In this document: positions 25,626 to 33,776 of the stretch, in pieces
How the letters are laid out: the number at the start of each line of letters is the position of its first letter
Position numbering within the stretch: position 1 is the first letter of the stretch
NCBI RefSeq assembly: GCF_025244865.1
Contig: NZ_CP104272.1
Location: 3,286,001 to 3,350,000 of the forward strand
Origin: Arthrobacter sp. zg-Y1110
GTDB taxonomy: Bacteria > Actinomycetota > Actinomycetes > Actinomycetales > Micrococcaceae
Direction: 5' to 3'
Length of the DNA: 64,000 nt
Made by a program: the position numbers and the translations under genes
The notes under the pieces: generated by a model
Told to the model about the DNA's origin: nothing
Database searches by the model: none
The model's input: only the letters and a program-made list of their open reading frames with translations

Positions 25626-25990
25626 TAGGCCTGGCAGAGGCAGAAGGGGTGACCTGCCGGATCCAGGAACACGCGGAAGGTCCTTCCCCGCTGGTGCTCA
25701 TGTTTGGTTGCTCCAAGCGCGAGGACCGCCGCTTCCCCTTCGTCCAGATCGTCCACATCGACATCGATATGCATCTGCTGGGGAACATCCTGGCCCGGCC
25801 AGACCGGCGGAGTGTAGTTTTCCACCCGCTGGAAAGCGAAGCGCTGGCCGGTGACGTCGGAGATTTCGGTCCAGTCGCCGTCGTGCCCGTCCAGGTCCAC
25901 CTTCCAGTCCAGGAGGGCGCCGTAGAAGATGGCGAGTGCCTCGGGATCCGGGCAGTCGATAACTGTGCTGGGTACTCGTGCAATAGCCAT
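25625..25990 (-). CDS. VOC family protein (glyoxalase-like), downstream copy
   Basis: A 121-residue single-module vicinal-oxygen-chelate protein starting MAIARVPSTVIDCPDPEALA, with FAFQRVENYTPP and MHIDVDVDDLDEGEAAVLAL in the middle and FRVFLDPAGHPFCLC at the end. The fold covers glyoxalases, dioxygenases and resistance proteins; nothing identifies the substrate. It is about 85% identical by eye to the gene just upstream, and their promoter-proximal sequences also match, so the pair arose by recent tandem duplication. The two copies could form a heterodimer or two homodimers. Confidence 0.85.
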   Translation of the reverse strand: MAIARVPSTVIDCPDPEALAIFYGALLDWKVDLDGHDGDWTEISDVTGQRFAFQRVENYTPPVWPGQDVPQQMHIDVDVDDLDEGEAAVLALGATKHEHQRGRTFRVFLDPAGHPFCLCQA

Positions 25991-26450
25991 GGCTGGAACC
26001 TTAGAGCACCCTGCCGCCGGCTGTCACGGGAATTTCAGTCATCCTGCCAGCCGACGCAGAGGCAGAACGGATGGCCGGCCGGGTCAAGGAACACCCGGAA
26101 AGTATCCCCCGGCTGGTACTCGTGCTTGGTGGCGCCGAGGGCGAGCACGGCGGCTTCCGCCTCATCCAGGTCGTCCACATCGACGTCGATATGCATCTGC
26201 TGGGGAACGTCCTGGCCGGGCCAGGCCGGCGGTGTGTAGTTTTCCACCCGCTGGAAGGCGAAGCGCTGGCCGGTGACGTCGGTGATGTCCGCCCAGCCGT
26301 CGTCGTCCACACCCACCTTCCAGTCCAGCAGCGCGCCGTAGAAGGTGGCGAGTGCCTCGGGATCCGGGCAGTCGATAACTGTATTGGGAACGCGTGCGAT
26401 AGCCATGGCGGGAAGCTTAGGTCCCCATCCCGCCGGCTGTCACGGGAATT
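25991..26450 (-). repeat. Upstream unit of a tandem duplication carrying the VOC genes
   Basis: The copy at about 26035-26450 and that at about 25625-26034 share not only the gene but the leader: both starts are preceded (reading the minus strand) by a shared CCGTGACAGCCGGCGG stretch and a similar short spacer. Duplicated leader plus gene indicates a unit of roughly 400 bp copied head to tail. Confidence 0.7.
26035..26406 (-). CDS. VOC family protein (glyoxalase-like), upstream copy
   Basis: A 123-residue paralogue of the neighbouring gene, 44 bases away on the same strand. It begins MAIARVPNTVIDCPDPEALA and ends FRVFLDPAGHPFCLCVGWQDD. The differences cluster at about residues 31-42, where DLDGHDGDWTE in the other copy is GVDDDGWAD here, and at the extreme C terminus. 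Likely metal or ligand positions (His in MHIDVDV, the later acidic residues) are shared. Its function is unknown. Confidence 0.85.
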   Translation of the reverse strand: MAIARVPNTVIDCPDPEALATFYGALLDWKVGVDDDGWADITDVTGQRFAFQRVENYTPPAWPGQDVPQQMHIDVDVDDLDEAEAAVLALGATKHEYQPGDTFRVFLDPAGHPFCLCVGWQDD

Positions 26451-26519
26451 CCGGCCGCCGGTTTACATTTCTGCAGCCGGTTTAAACCGCCTGCAACTGC
26501 ACACAGTGGCAGCAGACGT

Positions 26520-26975
26520 TCAGCCCCGGGACTGCATGGCGCGGTTCAAGGCAACCAGCGCCTCCGACGCCGCCGCCAGCGCTTCCCGCTGTTCGACAGT
26601 CAGCCGCTCGATGCCGGCACGGATAGGGCCCGCCCAGGCGTGGGCAATGACCTCGTTCTGCGCCCGTGCCTCCTCGGTGGGCAACAGGAGGCTGACGCGC
26701 CGGTCCGTCGGACTGCCCGACCGCGTCACCAGCCCGCGCTCCGCCAGCGTTCGCACGGCGGCGCTGGCATTGCTCTGCTTGAGCCCCATCAGCCGGGCAA
26801 GTTCCGTGACCGTCAGGCCCGGGTTGTCCAGCACATGCTTGAGCACGGCCAGCTCAGTGTTGGGCAGCGGTTCGATCCCGGTGATCTCGGGCGCCTTCCG
26901 GTGGATGTTCCAGGAAAGATCGCGCAGCAGGTCCGCAATTTCGCGCGTTGCCGCCGGCGCGCCGTCGTTCGTCAT
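26520..26975 (-). CDS. MarR family transcriptional regulator
   Basis: A 151-residue MarR protein: LPNTELAVLKHVLDNPGLTV, recognition region ELARLMGLKQSNASAAVRTL and wing GLVTRSGSPTDRRVSLLLPT. The start at 26975 (MTNDGAP) is preferred to the longer frame at 27038, which would cover the shared promoter. It is divergent from a Bcr/CflA-type efflux gene with a perfect ATATGT/ACATAT palindrome in between, a standard repressor/pump arrangement. Confidence 0.88.
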   Translation of the reverse strand: MTNDGAPAATREIADLLRDLSWNIHRKAPEITGIEPLPNTELAVLKHVLDNPGLTVTELARLMGLKQSNASAAVRTLAERGLVTRSGSPTDRRVSLLLPTEEARAQNEVIAHAWAGPIRAGIERLTVEQREALAAASEALVALNRAMQSRG

Positions 26976-27006
26976 GCCAACGATCCTAGCGCATATCTTA
27001 GAATAT

Positions 27007-27020
27007 ATATGTCTACATAT
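27007..27020. promoter_or_regulatory. Candidate MarR operator, ATATGT-CT-ACATAT
   Basis: A perfect 14-base palindrome in an AT-rich island between divergent marR and the MFS gene. Its composition contrasts sharply with the surrounding GC-rich sequence. Confidence 0.6.
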
Positions 27021-27065
27021 GCTATGCTCGCTCGGCACTTACACGGTTTTAGAAGAAGGTTTTTC

Positions 27066-28307
27066 ATGACGAGCACCACGCTCCCCGCACCGCCCTCCAA
27101 GCGGCCCAACGCCGGCATGCTGACGGGCATCTTGGCCCTGCTCACCGCAGTGGCCCCGCTGTCCATCGACATGTACCTGCCGGCCTTCCCGCACATGGCG
27201 CATGACCTGAACACCAGCGCCACCGGCATCCAACTCACCATGACGGCGTTCCTGGTGGGCCTGGCCCTCGGTCAGCTGGTCATCGGCCCGCTCTCCGACG
27301 GCGTCGGCCGCCGCAAGCCGCTGCTGATCGGCTCCTTCGTTGCCTTGCTGGCGACCGTGCTCTGCGCCGTTGCACCGAACGTTGAAATCCTGGCCACCGC
27401 CCGCTTCCTGCAGGGCCTTGGCGGCGCCGCCGGCATTGTGCTGGCGCGTGCCATTGTCTCCGACACCTCCCGCGGAGCAGCAGCCGCCAAGCTGCTGGGT
27501 GTGCTGACCATGATCAGCGTCATTGCCCCCGTGATCGGCCCGCTGGCCGGCGGCGGCATCATCGCTGCCGGCGGCTGGCGGATGGTGTTCTGGGTCCTCG
27601 CGGTCCTGGTCCTGCTGATGTTCCTGGGCGCACTGTTCGGCGTGAAGGAAACCCTGCCCGAGGCAGACCGCAACCGCGGCGGCCTCAAGGCCACCTTCCG
27701 CGTGGCGGGTGAAGTGCTCCGCAACCGCAACTACACCGGTTACCTGCTGACCTTCTGCTTCTCCTTCGCCGGACTCTTTGCGTACATCGCCGCCTCCCCG
27801 TTCGTCATCCAGAACATCCTGGGCATGTCCGAGACCCGGTTCTCCCTCGTGTTCGCCATGAACGCCGTGGCCATCACCATCGTCAGTGCCGTAGCTGCCG
27901 CCCTTGCGGGCAAGGCACCGTACCGCCTGATGATCGCCATTGGCCTGTCCGTCGCCGTCCTGGCGGCCGCCGGCATGCTCATTTCGGTATCCAACGGCAC
28001 CCCGACGGTCCCCACCCTGGTGCTGTTCGCCGTCTTCCAGGGTTCCCTGGGCCTGATCTTCGGCAACGCCACAGCGCTGGCCCTCGAAGAGGCCGGGCAC
28101 CACGCCGGCACCGGTTCCGCTTTCCTGGGCTCGCTGCAGTTCCTGCTGGCAGCCCTCGTGTCCCCGCTGGTTGGCCTGTGGGGCGAAGAGACCGGCGTGC
28201 CGATGGGTGTCGCCATGCTCGGCTTCCTGGTCCTGGCCGCCGCGTCCTTCCTGCTGCTCACGCGTGCGTCTGTGGAAGCTCCGGCCGAAGAAGCCGCCGC
28301 CGTCTAG
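27066..28307 (+). CDS. Bcr/CflA family multidrug efflux MFS transporter
   Basis: A 413-residue, 12-helix DHA1 transporter. PLSIDMYLPAFPHMAHDLNT in helix 1, ALGQLVIGPLSDGVGRRKPL in the helix 2-3 loop and LQGLGGAAGIVLARAIVSD are Bcr/CflA signatures. These pumps export bicyclomycin, chloramphenicol-type drugs, dipeptides or sulfonamides in different hosts. An AGAAGG ribosome-binding site precedes the ATG at 27066. Controlled most likely by the divergent MarR. Transcription ends at an unusually strong hairpin. Confidence 0.9.
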   Translation: MTSTTLPAPPSKRPNAGMLTGILALLTAVAPLSIDMYLPAFPHMAHDLNTSATGIQLTMTAFLVGLALGQLVIGPLSDGVGRRKPLLIGSFVALLATVLCAVAPNVEILATARFLQGLGGAAGIVLARAIVSDTSRGAAAAKLLGVLTMISVIAPVIGPLAGGGIIAAGGWRMVFWVLAVLVLLMFLGALFGVKETLPEADRNRGGLKATFRVAGEVLRNRNYTGYLLTFCFSFAGLFAYIAASPFVIQNILGMSETRFSLVFAMNAVAITIVSAVAAALAGKAPYRLMIAIGLSVAVLAAAGMLISVSNGTPTVPTLVLFAVFQGSLGLIFGNATALALEEAGHHAGTGSAFLGSLQFLLAALVSPLVGLWGEETGVPMGVAMLGFLVLAAASFLLLTRASVEAPAEEAAAV

Positions 28308-28334
28308 GCACGCTCTTCCCGGAACACAATTCCC

Positions 28335-28386
28335 GGAACAAAAAGGTGCCGCCCTTCCCGAAGGAAGGGCGGCACCTTTTTGTTCC
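28335..28386. terminator. Strong bidirectional intrinsic terminator
   Basis: A perfect 24-bp stem with a CGAA tetraloop. AAAAAGGTGCC on one arm and GGCACCTTTTT on the other give a U-run in both directions, between the convergent MFS and MMPL genes. Confidence 0.92.
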
Positions 28387-28402
28387 CAGGGAACGGGCGG
28401 AA

Positions 28403-30922
28403 CTAGCTCCGGACCGGTTCCTCCACCTCTGAGTGCTTCTCATCGACGTGCGGATGGCGGCGTTCCAGGGAAGCGCCCTCGACGTCGACGTCCGGCAGGA
28501 TCTTGTCCAGCCACTTCGGCAGCCACCAGGCCTTGTCGCCGGCAAGGTGCATCAGGGCCGGGATCAGCAGCATCCGCACCACGAAGGCGTCAACGAGGAC
28601 GCCGAAGGCCAGGGCAAAGCCGATCGGCCGGATCATCGTGCTGTGCGAGAAGATGAAGCCGCCGAACACGGACGCCATGATGATGGCTGCCGCGGCAACC
28701 ACCGAGCGGCCGGCGCGGAAGCCCTGGGCCACGGCCAGGCGTGCAGGTGCTCCGTGAACGAAGGCCTCCCGCATGCCGGAGCCGAGGAAGAGCATGTAGT
28801 CCATGGCCAGGCCGAAGAGGATGCCCGCCAGGATGGTCGGCAGGAAGCTCAGGATCGGGCCGGGGGTTTCCACCCCGAAGATCCCGGACAGCCAGCCCCA
28901 CTGGTAGATGGCCACCACGCCGCCGAGGGCGGCGAAGTAGGACAGGATGAACCCGAGCGTGGCGATCACCGGAACGAAGATGGACCGGAACACCAGGATC
29001 AGGATCAGCAGGGACAGTCCCACCACTACGCCGAGGTAGAGCGGCAGGGCGGAACCCAGCTTCTCGGAAATGTCGATGTTGCCGCTGGCAGAGCCGGCGA
29101 CGCCGATCTCGTAGTCGCCGTTTTCGCCCTCAATCGGGGACATGCCGCGCAGCGAGTTCACGAGGTTCTCCGTGGATTCGCTCGTGGGGCCTTCTTCCGG
29201 AATGACCTGGAAGGCAGCCACGCTCCGGTCTTCGGAGGTACCGATGGGGGCTACTGCCGCCACGTCGTCCTGGTCGAAGATGGCGGTGGCGATCTCGTTC
29301 TGGGCCACCAGCGCTTCTTCTTCGCTGGGCTCGCCGGGCAGCTCCGCTACGAGCAGCAGCGGGCCGTTCTGCCCCTCGCCGAACTTCTCGGAGACGGCCG
29401 CATAGGCCCGGTACTGGGTGGTGTCGTGCGCTTCGGCGGAACCGTCGGGCAGGTTCAGCCGCAGGTCCATGGACGGCACCGCCAGCAGCAGCAGTGCGGC
29501 GATGGAGCCGATAACCGTCACCACTGCACGGCCGGAGGACATGGGCTTGGCCGCCGCGAGCTGCGGGCGGCCCTCCTTGGACTCGGCGCCGTCGGCAGGA
29601 GCGATGGCCGCGCGTTCCTTGCGGCTGAGGATGCGCATGCCCACGAGCTTCAGCAGGGCCGGGGTCAGCGTGACGGCAACCAGTACGGCGATGGCCACAC
29701 ACGCCGCGCCCACGGTACCCATGAGGCCCAGGAACGGAATGCCCGTGACATTCAAGGCGAGCAGTGCAATGAAGACGGTTGCACCGGCGAACACCACGGC
29801 GTTGCCCGAGGTGCCGTTGGCCAGCGCAATGGATTCCTGCAGGGTGAGGCCGGTCTTGAGCTGCCGGCGGTGCCGGTTGACGATGAACAGGGCGTAGTCG
29901 ATACCCACTGCCAGGCCAAGCATCAGGCCCAGCACGGGGGTCACGGACGCCATTTCGACGACGCCGGAGAAGGCCAGCGCGCCCAGGGCACCGATGCCGA
30001 CGCCGATCAGGGCGGTCAGCAGCGGCAGGCCGGCGCCGATCAGGGTCCCCAGCATCACAAACAGGACAACTCCTGCGATGACGAGTCCAACAACTTCGCC
30101 GATGCCGAAGAGTGCAGGAGCCGCGGCGGAGATTTCAGCGGAGAAATCCACCTTTACGCCGTCAATGGGTTCGTCCTCAAAGGCAGCGACCAGGTCATCC
30201 TTGGTTTCCTGCAGGATTTCCATCTGTGACTCCGTGAAGGTCACGTTCAGGATGGCGGCGCTGCCGTCCTCGGAAACCATACGGATCTCCTTGGCCATTT
30301 CCAGCAGGGCTGCGCCCTCTTCGGCCTGCACGGCTCCGGCTTCCAGCTCTTCGCTGCCGGCGTCCAGTTCCGCGCGCTTGGCATCCAGCTCGGCCTGCTG
30401 CGCGTCCAGTGCGGCCATCATTTCGGCGGGGGTGCCGGCTGCTTCGGCCTGCTGCCGTGCGGCGTCGAGCTGGGCCTGCCCGGCCTCCAGCTGGGCGCGG
30501 CCGTCCTCGATCTGGGCGCGGCCCGCCTCAACCTGCGCCAGGCCTGCCTCGAGCTCCTGCCCCTGCTTGGCACGGTCCGCCTCGGTGGCGAACGGATCGA
30601 TGACGTTTTCCACGCCGTCGATCTCGGCTGCCTTGTTGACCAGTGCGGTGATTTCCTGCTGCTGGGCCTCGGTGAAGCGGGAGCCGTCCTCCGTCTGGAC
30701 CATCACGGAGCCGGAGCCGCCCGATGCCTGCGGGAGCTTTTCCTGCAGGCGTTCGGTGACCTGGGTGGTGGGCGTGTTGGGAATGGAGAACGCGGTGGTG
30801 AGGGTACCGCTGAAGAGCGTGAAGGCCACGCCGGCCACCACGAGCACTGCGAACCACGCCGCCAGCACGGTGCGCGCACGGCGGGCTGCCGCTGCTCCGA
30901 GGCGGTAGAGGAATTCAGCCAT
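28403..30922 (-). CDS. MMPL/RND family transporter
   Basis: An 839-residue membrane protein with two six-helix halves, each preceded by a large extracellular domain. Motifs include GIDYALFIVNRHRRQLKTG in the first half and FGLAMDYMLFLGSGMREAF in the second, both typical of MMPL proteins with the Asp-Tyr proton-relay pair. The first extracellular domain carries a heptad-rich segment (about residues 110-200) with repeated AQLEAGQAQLDAA-type units, likely a long coiled coil. MMPL proteins export lipids, glycolipids or drugs. It follows its TetR gene with an eight-base overlap. Confidence 0.92.
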   Translation of the reverse strand: MAEFLYRLGAAAARRARTVLAAWFAVLVVAGVAFTLFSGTLTTAFSIPNTPTTQVTERLQEKLPQASGGSGSVMVQTEDGSRFTEAQQQEITALVNKAAEIDGVENVIDPFATEADRAKQGQELEAGLAQVEAGRAQIEDGRAQLEAGQAQLDAARQQAEAAGTPAEMMAALDAQQAELDAKRAELDAGSEELEAGAVQAEEGAALLEMAKEIRMVSEDGSAAILNVTFTESQMEILQETKDDLVAAFEDEPIDGVKVDFSAEISAAAPALFGIGEVVGLVIAGVVLFVMLGTLIGAGLPLLTALIGVGIGALGALAFSGVVEMASVTPVLGLMLGLAVGIDYALFIVNRHRRQLKTGLTLQESIALANGTSGNAVVFAGATVFIALLALNVTGIPFLGLMGTVGAACVAIAVLVAVTLTPALLKLVGMRILSRKERAAIAPADGAESKEGRPQLAAAKPMSSGRAVVTVIGSIAALLLLAVPSMDLRLNLPDGSAEAHDTTQYRAYAAVSEKFGEGQNGPLLLVAELPGEPSEEEALVAQNEIATAIFDQDDVAAVAPIGTSEDRSVAAFQVIPEEGPTSESTENLVNSLRGMSPIEGENGDYEIGVAGSASGNIDISEKLGSALPLYLGVVVGLSLLILILVFRSIFVPVIATLGFILSYFAALGGVVAIYQWGWLSGIFGVETPGPILSFLPTILAGILFGLAMDYMLFLGSGMREAFVHGAPARLAVAQGFRAGRSVVAAAAIIMASVFGGFIFSHSTMIRPIGFALAFGVLVDAFVVRMLLIPALMHLAGDKAWWLPKWLDKILPDVDVEGASLERRHPHVDEKHSEVEEPVRS

Positions 30923-31625
30923 TGAGAGTCTGTCCTTTAGAGGGATGGTTGGAGGAAACTACGGAACTAGGGCAGGGTTGGCCGGCTTGGCCGGCCGGTC
31001 CGGCGGCATGGCCGGTACGGACGGTTTCAAGGAGCTGGTCCAGCATCCGCGCCCAGCTACGCCGGGACTGCGGGGTGTCGACGGCGCCGGTGGCGCAATG
31101 CCAGTGGTGGTAGAGCACCCCAAGCCCGCTGGTCAGGGCGCCCACCAGAAGGTGCACGCTGAGTTTGTCGGCCTCGGGGTGGCGGCTGAGCATCACGGCT
31201 GACAGCCGTTCGCTGAGTTCGGTGAAGGCCCGCAGGGCCATGGGATGTGCCGTCACTGCCGGCCCGCCGTCGCCGAGCACGCGGTTCAGGTAGGCCATGG
31301 GCGCCACCAGGTCCGCGTTGCGGAAGGCCTCGGCAATTTCATCCAGCACGGCCGGGCGTCCGACGTCGGACGCCGGGACGGCGGTCAGGCTGGCGACGGC
31401 GGCGCTGAGTACGTCGCTGCAGACCTCCGAGACAATGTCGTTGATGGAGGCAAAGTGGTTGAACACCGTGCGGCGGGAAACGTCTGCGCGCTGCGCCAAC
31501 TCGTCCACGGTGAAATCCGTGGCCTGGCGCTCGTCCATCAGCGCGGCCGCGGCAGCCACAATGTCCTGCCGGTGGCGGCTTTTCAGCGCTTTGCGGCGGT
31601 CTTCAACCGGGAGGGTGGTCAGCAC
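30915..31625 (-). CDS. TetR family transcriptional regulator
   Basis: A 236-residue regulator. The N-terminal helix-turn-helix ATDFTVDELAQRADVSRRTV-FNHF (about residues 38-62) is followed by a helical ligand-binding domain and a Gly/Ala-rich C-terminal tail. It starts with GTG at 31625. The stop codon lies inside the start of the MMPL transporter gene (eight-base overlap), so the two are one translationally coupled operon and the repressor most likely senses a transporter substrate. A palindrome stands just upstream. Confidence 0.9.
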   Translation of the reverse strand: MLTTLPVEDRRKALKSRHRQDIVAAAAALMDERQATDFTVDELAQRADVSRRTVFNHFASINDIVSEVCSDVLSAAVASLTAVPASDVGRPAVLDEIAEAFRNADLVAPMAYLNRVLGDGGPAVTAHPMALRAFTELSERLSAVMLSRHPEADKLSVHLLVGALTSGLGVLYHHWHCATGAVDTPQSRRSWARMLDQLLETVRTGHAAGPAGQAGQPCPSSVVSSNHPSKGQTLNG

Positions 31626-31646
31626 GTTTCTACACTACGTGCATCA

Positions 31647-31661
31647 TTGCACTCGGTGCAA
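31647..31661. promoter_or_regulatory. Candidate TetR operator, TTGCAC-TCG-GTGCAA
   Basis: A perfect inverted repeat 22 bases upstream of the tetR start. The preceding GTGCATCATTGCAC adds a second, overlapping half-site. The position suits autorepression of the tetR-MMPL operon. Confidence 0.6.
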
Positions 31662-31742
31662 ACGATTCCGGAAGGCGTCAATACCCGAGCAGGTCCGCGC
31701 GGACCTGGCGGCAGTGGGCGGGGCCTGACGCGATCCGGCGGG

Positions 31743-32720
31743 TCAGTACCGGGCGCCCTCCGGCTGCGGTGCGTCATTGAGCAATGCCAGGTCCTCGCCG
31801 CTGAGCACCAGGTCCCCGGCACCCACGTTTTCGCGCAGGTATTTGGGGGTCTTGGTGCCGGGAATCGGAATTACCCGCCGGCCCTGGGCCACCGTCCACG
31901 CCAGCGCCACCTGGGCGGGCGTCGCCCCCACCCGTGCCGCGACGTCGTGCACCCGTTGCACAATGGCGAGGTTTGCCTTGAAGTTCTCCTGCTGGAAGCG
32001 CGGAAGCCTGCGGCGCATGTCATCAGCGGGCAGGTCATCGAAGGAGGTGAAGCGGCCGGTGAGGAAACCGCGGCCCAGCGGCGAGAAGGGCAGGAACGCC
32101 ATACCCTGTTCCTCGCAGTAGGGCACGACGTCGGCCAGCCGGTCCCGGGTCCAGAGCGAGAGTTCGGACTGCACGGCGGTCACCGGATGCACCGTCTGCG
32201 CCAGCCGGATCTGTTCCACGCTGGCCTCGGACAGGCCGATGGCCCGGGCCTTGCCGTCACGGACCACGTGGGCCATGGCGCCCCAGGATTCCTCCAGCGG
32301 CACCTGCGGATCCACCCGGTGCAGGATGTATAAGTCCACGTGATCGGTGCCGAGCCGGCGCAGGCTCGCATCGATGGATGCGCGGATGTGCTCGGGGCGG
32401 CCGTCCTTCTTCAGCCCGGGCATGGTTCCGGCGGCCGGGGCCTCGTTGCTGACCTCCAGCCCTACCTTGGTAGACAGCGCCACCCGCTCCCGGTAGCCGT
32501 CCTTCAACGCCCGGCCCACGAGTTCCTCATTGGTGTAGGGGCCGTACACGTCGGCGGTGTCAATCAGGGTGGTCCCGAGTTCGATCGCTCCGCGGATTAC
32601 CGAGATGGAGGTTTCGTCGTCACGTTCCGCCTTCATGTCGTAGGCGTAGCTCATGCCCATGCAGCCCAGGCCGATGACGCCGACCTCTGGACCATTGGTT
32701 CCCAGTGAAGTTGTGCGCAT
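31743..32720 (-). CDS. Aldo/keto reductase
   Basis: A 325-residue NADPH-dependent oxidoreductase of the aldo/keto reductase fold. GTTLIDTADVYGPYTNEELV supplies the catalytic Asp and Tyr, LSTKVGLEV the Lys and VDLYILHRVD the His, completing the tetrad. The C-terminal IPIPGTKTPKYLRENVGA is the usual cofactor phosphate loop. It resembles the AKR13/YakC group acting on diverse aldehydes. An AAGGAG ribosome-binding site precedes the ATG. Monocistronic, 32 bases downstream of the Rieske gene on the same strand, so read-through is possible. Confidence 0.92.
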   Translation of the reverse strand: MRTTSLGTNGPEVGVIGLGCMGMSYAYDMKAERDDETSISVIRGAIELGTTLIDTADVYGPYTNEELVGRALKDGYRERVALSTKVGLEVSNEAPAAGTMPGLKKDGRPEHIRASIDASLRRLGTDHVDLYILHRVDPQVPLEESWGAMAHVVRDGKARAIGLSEASVEQIRLAQTVHPVTAVQSELSLWTRDRLADVVPYCEEQGMAFLPFSPLGRGFLTGRFTSFDDLPADDMRRRLPRFQQENFKANLAIVQRVHDVAARVGATPAQVALAWTVAQGRRVIPIPGTKTPKYLRENVGAGDLVLSGEDLALLNDAPQPEGARY

Positions 32721-32752
32721 TGCAGGCTCCTTGCGTAGTGCAGCGGACAGGT

Positions 32753-33637
32753 TTAAGGCTTAACGCTCACTTCCAGCAGGCCGTCCCGGATCCGGGTGGA
32801 AAAAGCCGGCTGCGGGGAGGTAGCCGGTCCGTGCACCACTTCGCCCGACTGCACGGAGAACGTGCTGCCGTGCCAGGGACAGACAATGCACAGCTCGTTT
32901 TTCACTTGGCGGAGCTCACCCTCGTGCAGGGGTCCACCGAGATGGCTGCACGTGCCCGCCAGGACGGAAACCGCACCGTCCGCGGCGCCGTCGGTCCGTT
33001 TAAGCACCATGAGGTTGACCGATCCGAGCCGGGCCGGCTGCGGAACCCCGGAAGCGAACGAAGCCGCAGGCCCCAGCGAGTGCCAGCCTGCCGGCACCTT
33101 CTCCGCGAAATCCTCATTGCGGTTGACTCCGGCACCCTGGCGGTAGGAAAGGTGTCCGCCCAGGAAGCCGCCGGCACCGGTGACCGCAAGGCCGGTGAAG
33201 GCCAGGACCCGGCCCAGTCCCGTCCGGCCCCGTCCCCGCACCACCCAGGAGGCGGAATAGAGGCCGACGGCGAGTGCGTTGGCGGCCTGGTGCACAATTC
33301 CGGTGCGCTGCTGTACGGTATCCAGCTGGGAGAAGTCCGTGACACCTGCGAGCGCCGTGGGACCAGCCGCTGCTACCCCCACGCCTATCAGGGTCCGGGC
33401 GGCCCGCTCGTTACCGGGCAGCACGTCCAGCACGGCAGCGGAAACCCAGGCTCCCAGCGGCACCACGATCATCAGGGGGTGCAGGGGATGTCCCAAGGGG
33501 ACGCCGTGCAGGACGTCCCGCACGGCAGGCCAGGGCAGCACCGACTTCACGGTCCTCGCCACCCATCCGGCTGCAGGGTCCAGCCAGCCCGCGTTTTCCA
33601 GTTTGTCGGCAATAGTAACTAGGGGCAGTCGGCGCAT
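32753..33637 (-). CDS. DUF2231-Rieske [2Fe-2S] fusion protein
   Basis: A 294-residue protein. The N-terminal DUF2231 membrane domain (about residues 40-180) has four hydrophobic helices with VPLGHPLHPLMIVVPLGAWV and conserved His residues. A Rieske domain (about 190-290) has cluster ligands CSHLGGPLHEG and CPWHGSTFSV, both CxH boxes intact. The design suggests a membrane-anchored electron carrier. DUF2231 resembles membrane haem-binding or redox domains, but no partner oxidase can be named. Same strand as the aldo/keto reductase, which follows. Confidence 0.88.
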   Translation of the reverse strand: MRRLPLVTIADKLENAGWLDPAAGWVARTVKSVLPWPAVRDVLHGVPLGHPLHPLMIVVPLGAWVSAAVLDVLPGNERAARTLIGVGVAAAGPTALAGVTDFSQLDTVQQRTGIVHQAANALAVGLYSASWVVRGRGRTGLGRVLAFTGLAVTGAGGFLGGHLSYRQGAGVNRNEDFAEKVPAGWHSLGPAASFASGVPQPARLGSVNLMVLKRTDGAADGAVSVLAGTCSHLGGPLHEGELRQVKNELCIVCPWHGSTFSVQSGEVVHGPATSPQPAFSTRIRDGLLEVSVKP

Positions 33638-33750
33638 GGCCTCTCCTCATGGGGATAAACAGCTGGTGGACTGCACAGGGTAGGCCCCGCCCGGGGCGTG
33701 CACCACCGAAACCGCGGTACCGCGCCGCTCCCGGGGCACTGTTGCGCCGA

Positions 33751-33766
33751 CCCCCGGCCGCGGGGG
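33751..33766. terminator. Short hairpin downstream of the FAD-linked dehydrogenase
   Basis: CCCCCG-GCCG-CGGGGG, a 6-bp stem ten bases past the stop codon of the minus-strand gene. No U-tract; weak. Confidence 0.35.
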
Positions 33767-33776
33767 CCAACCCGGC

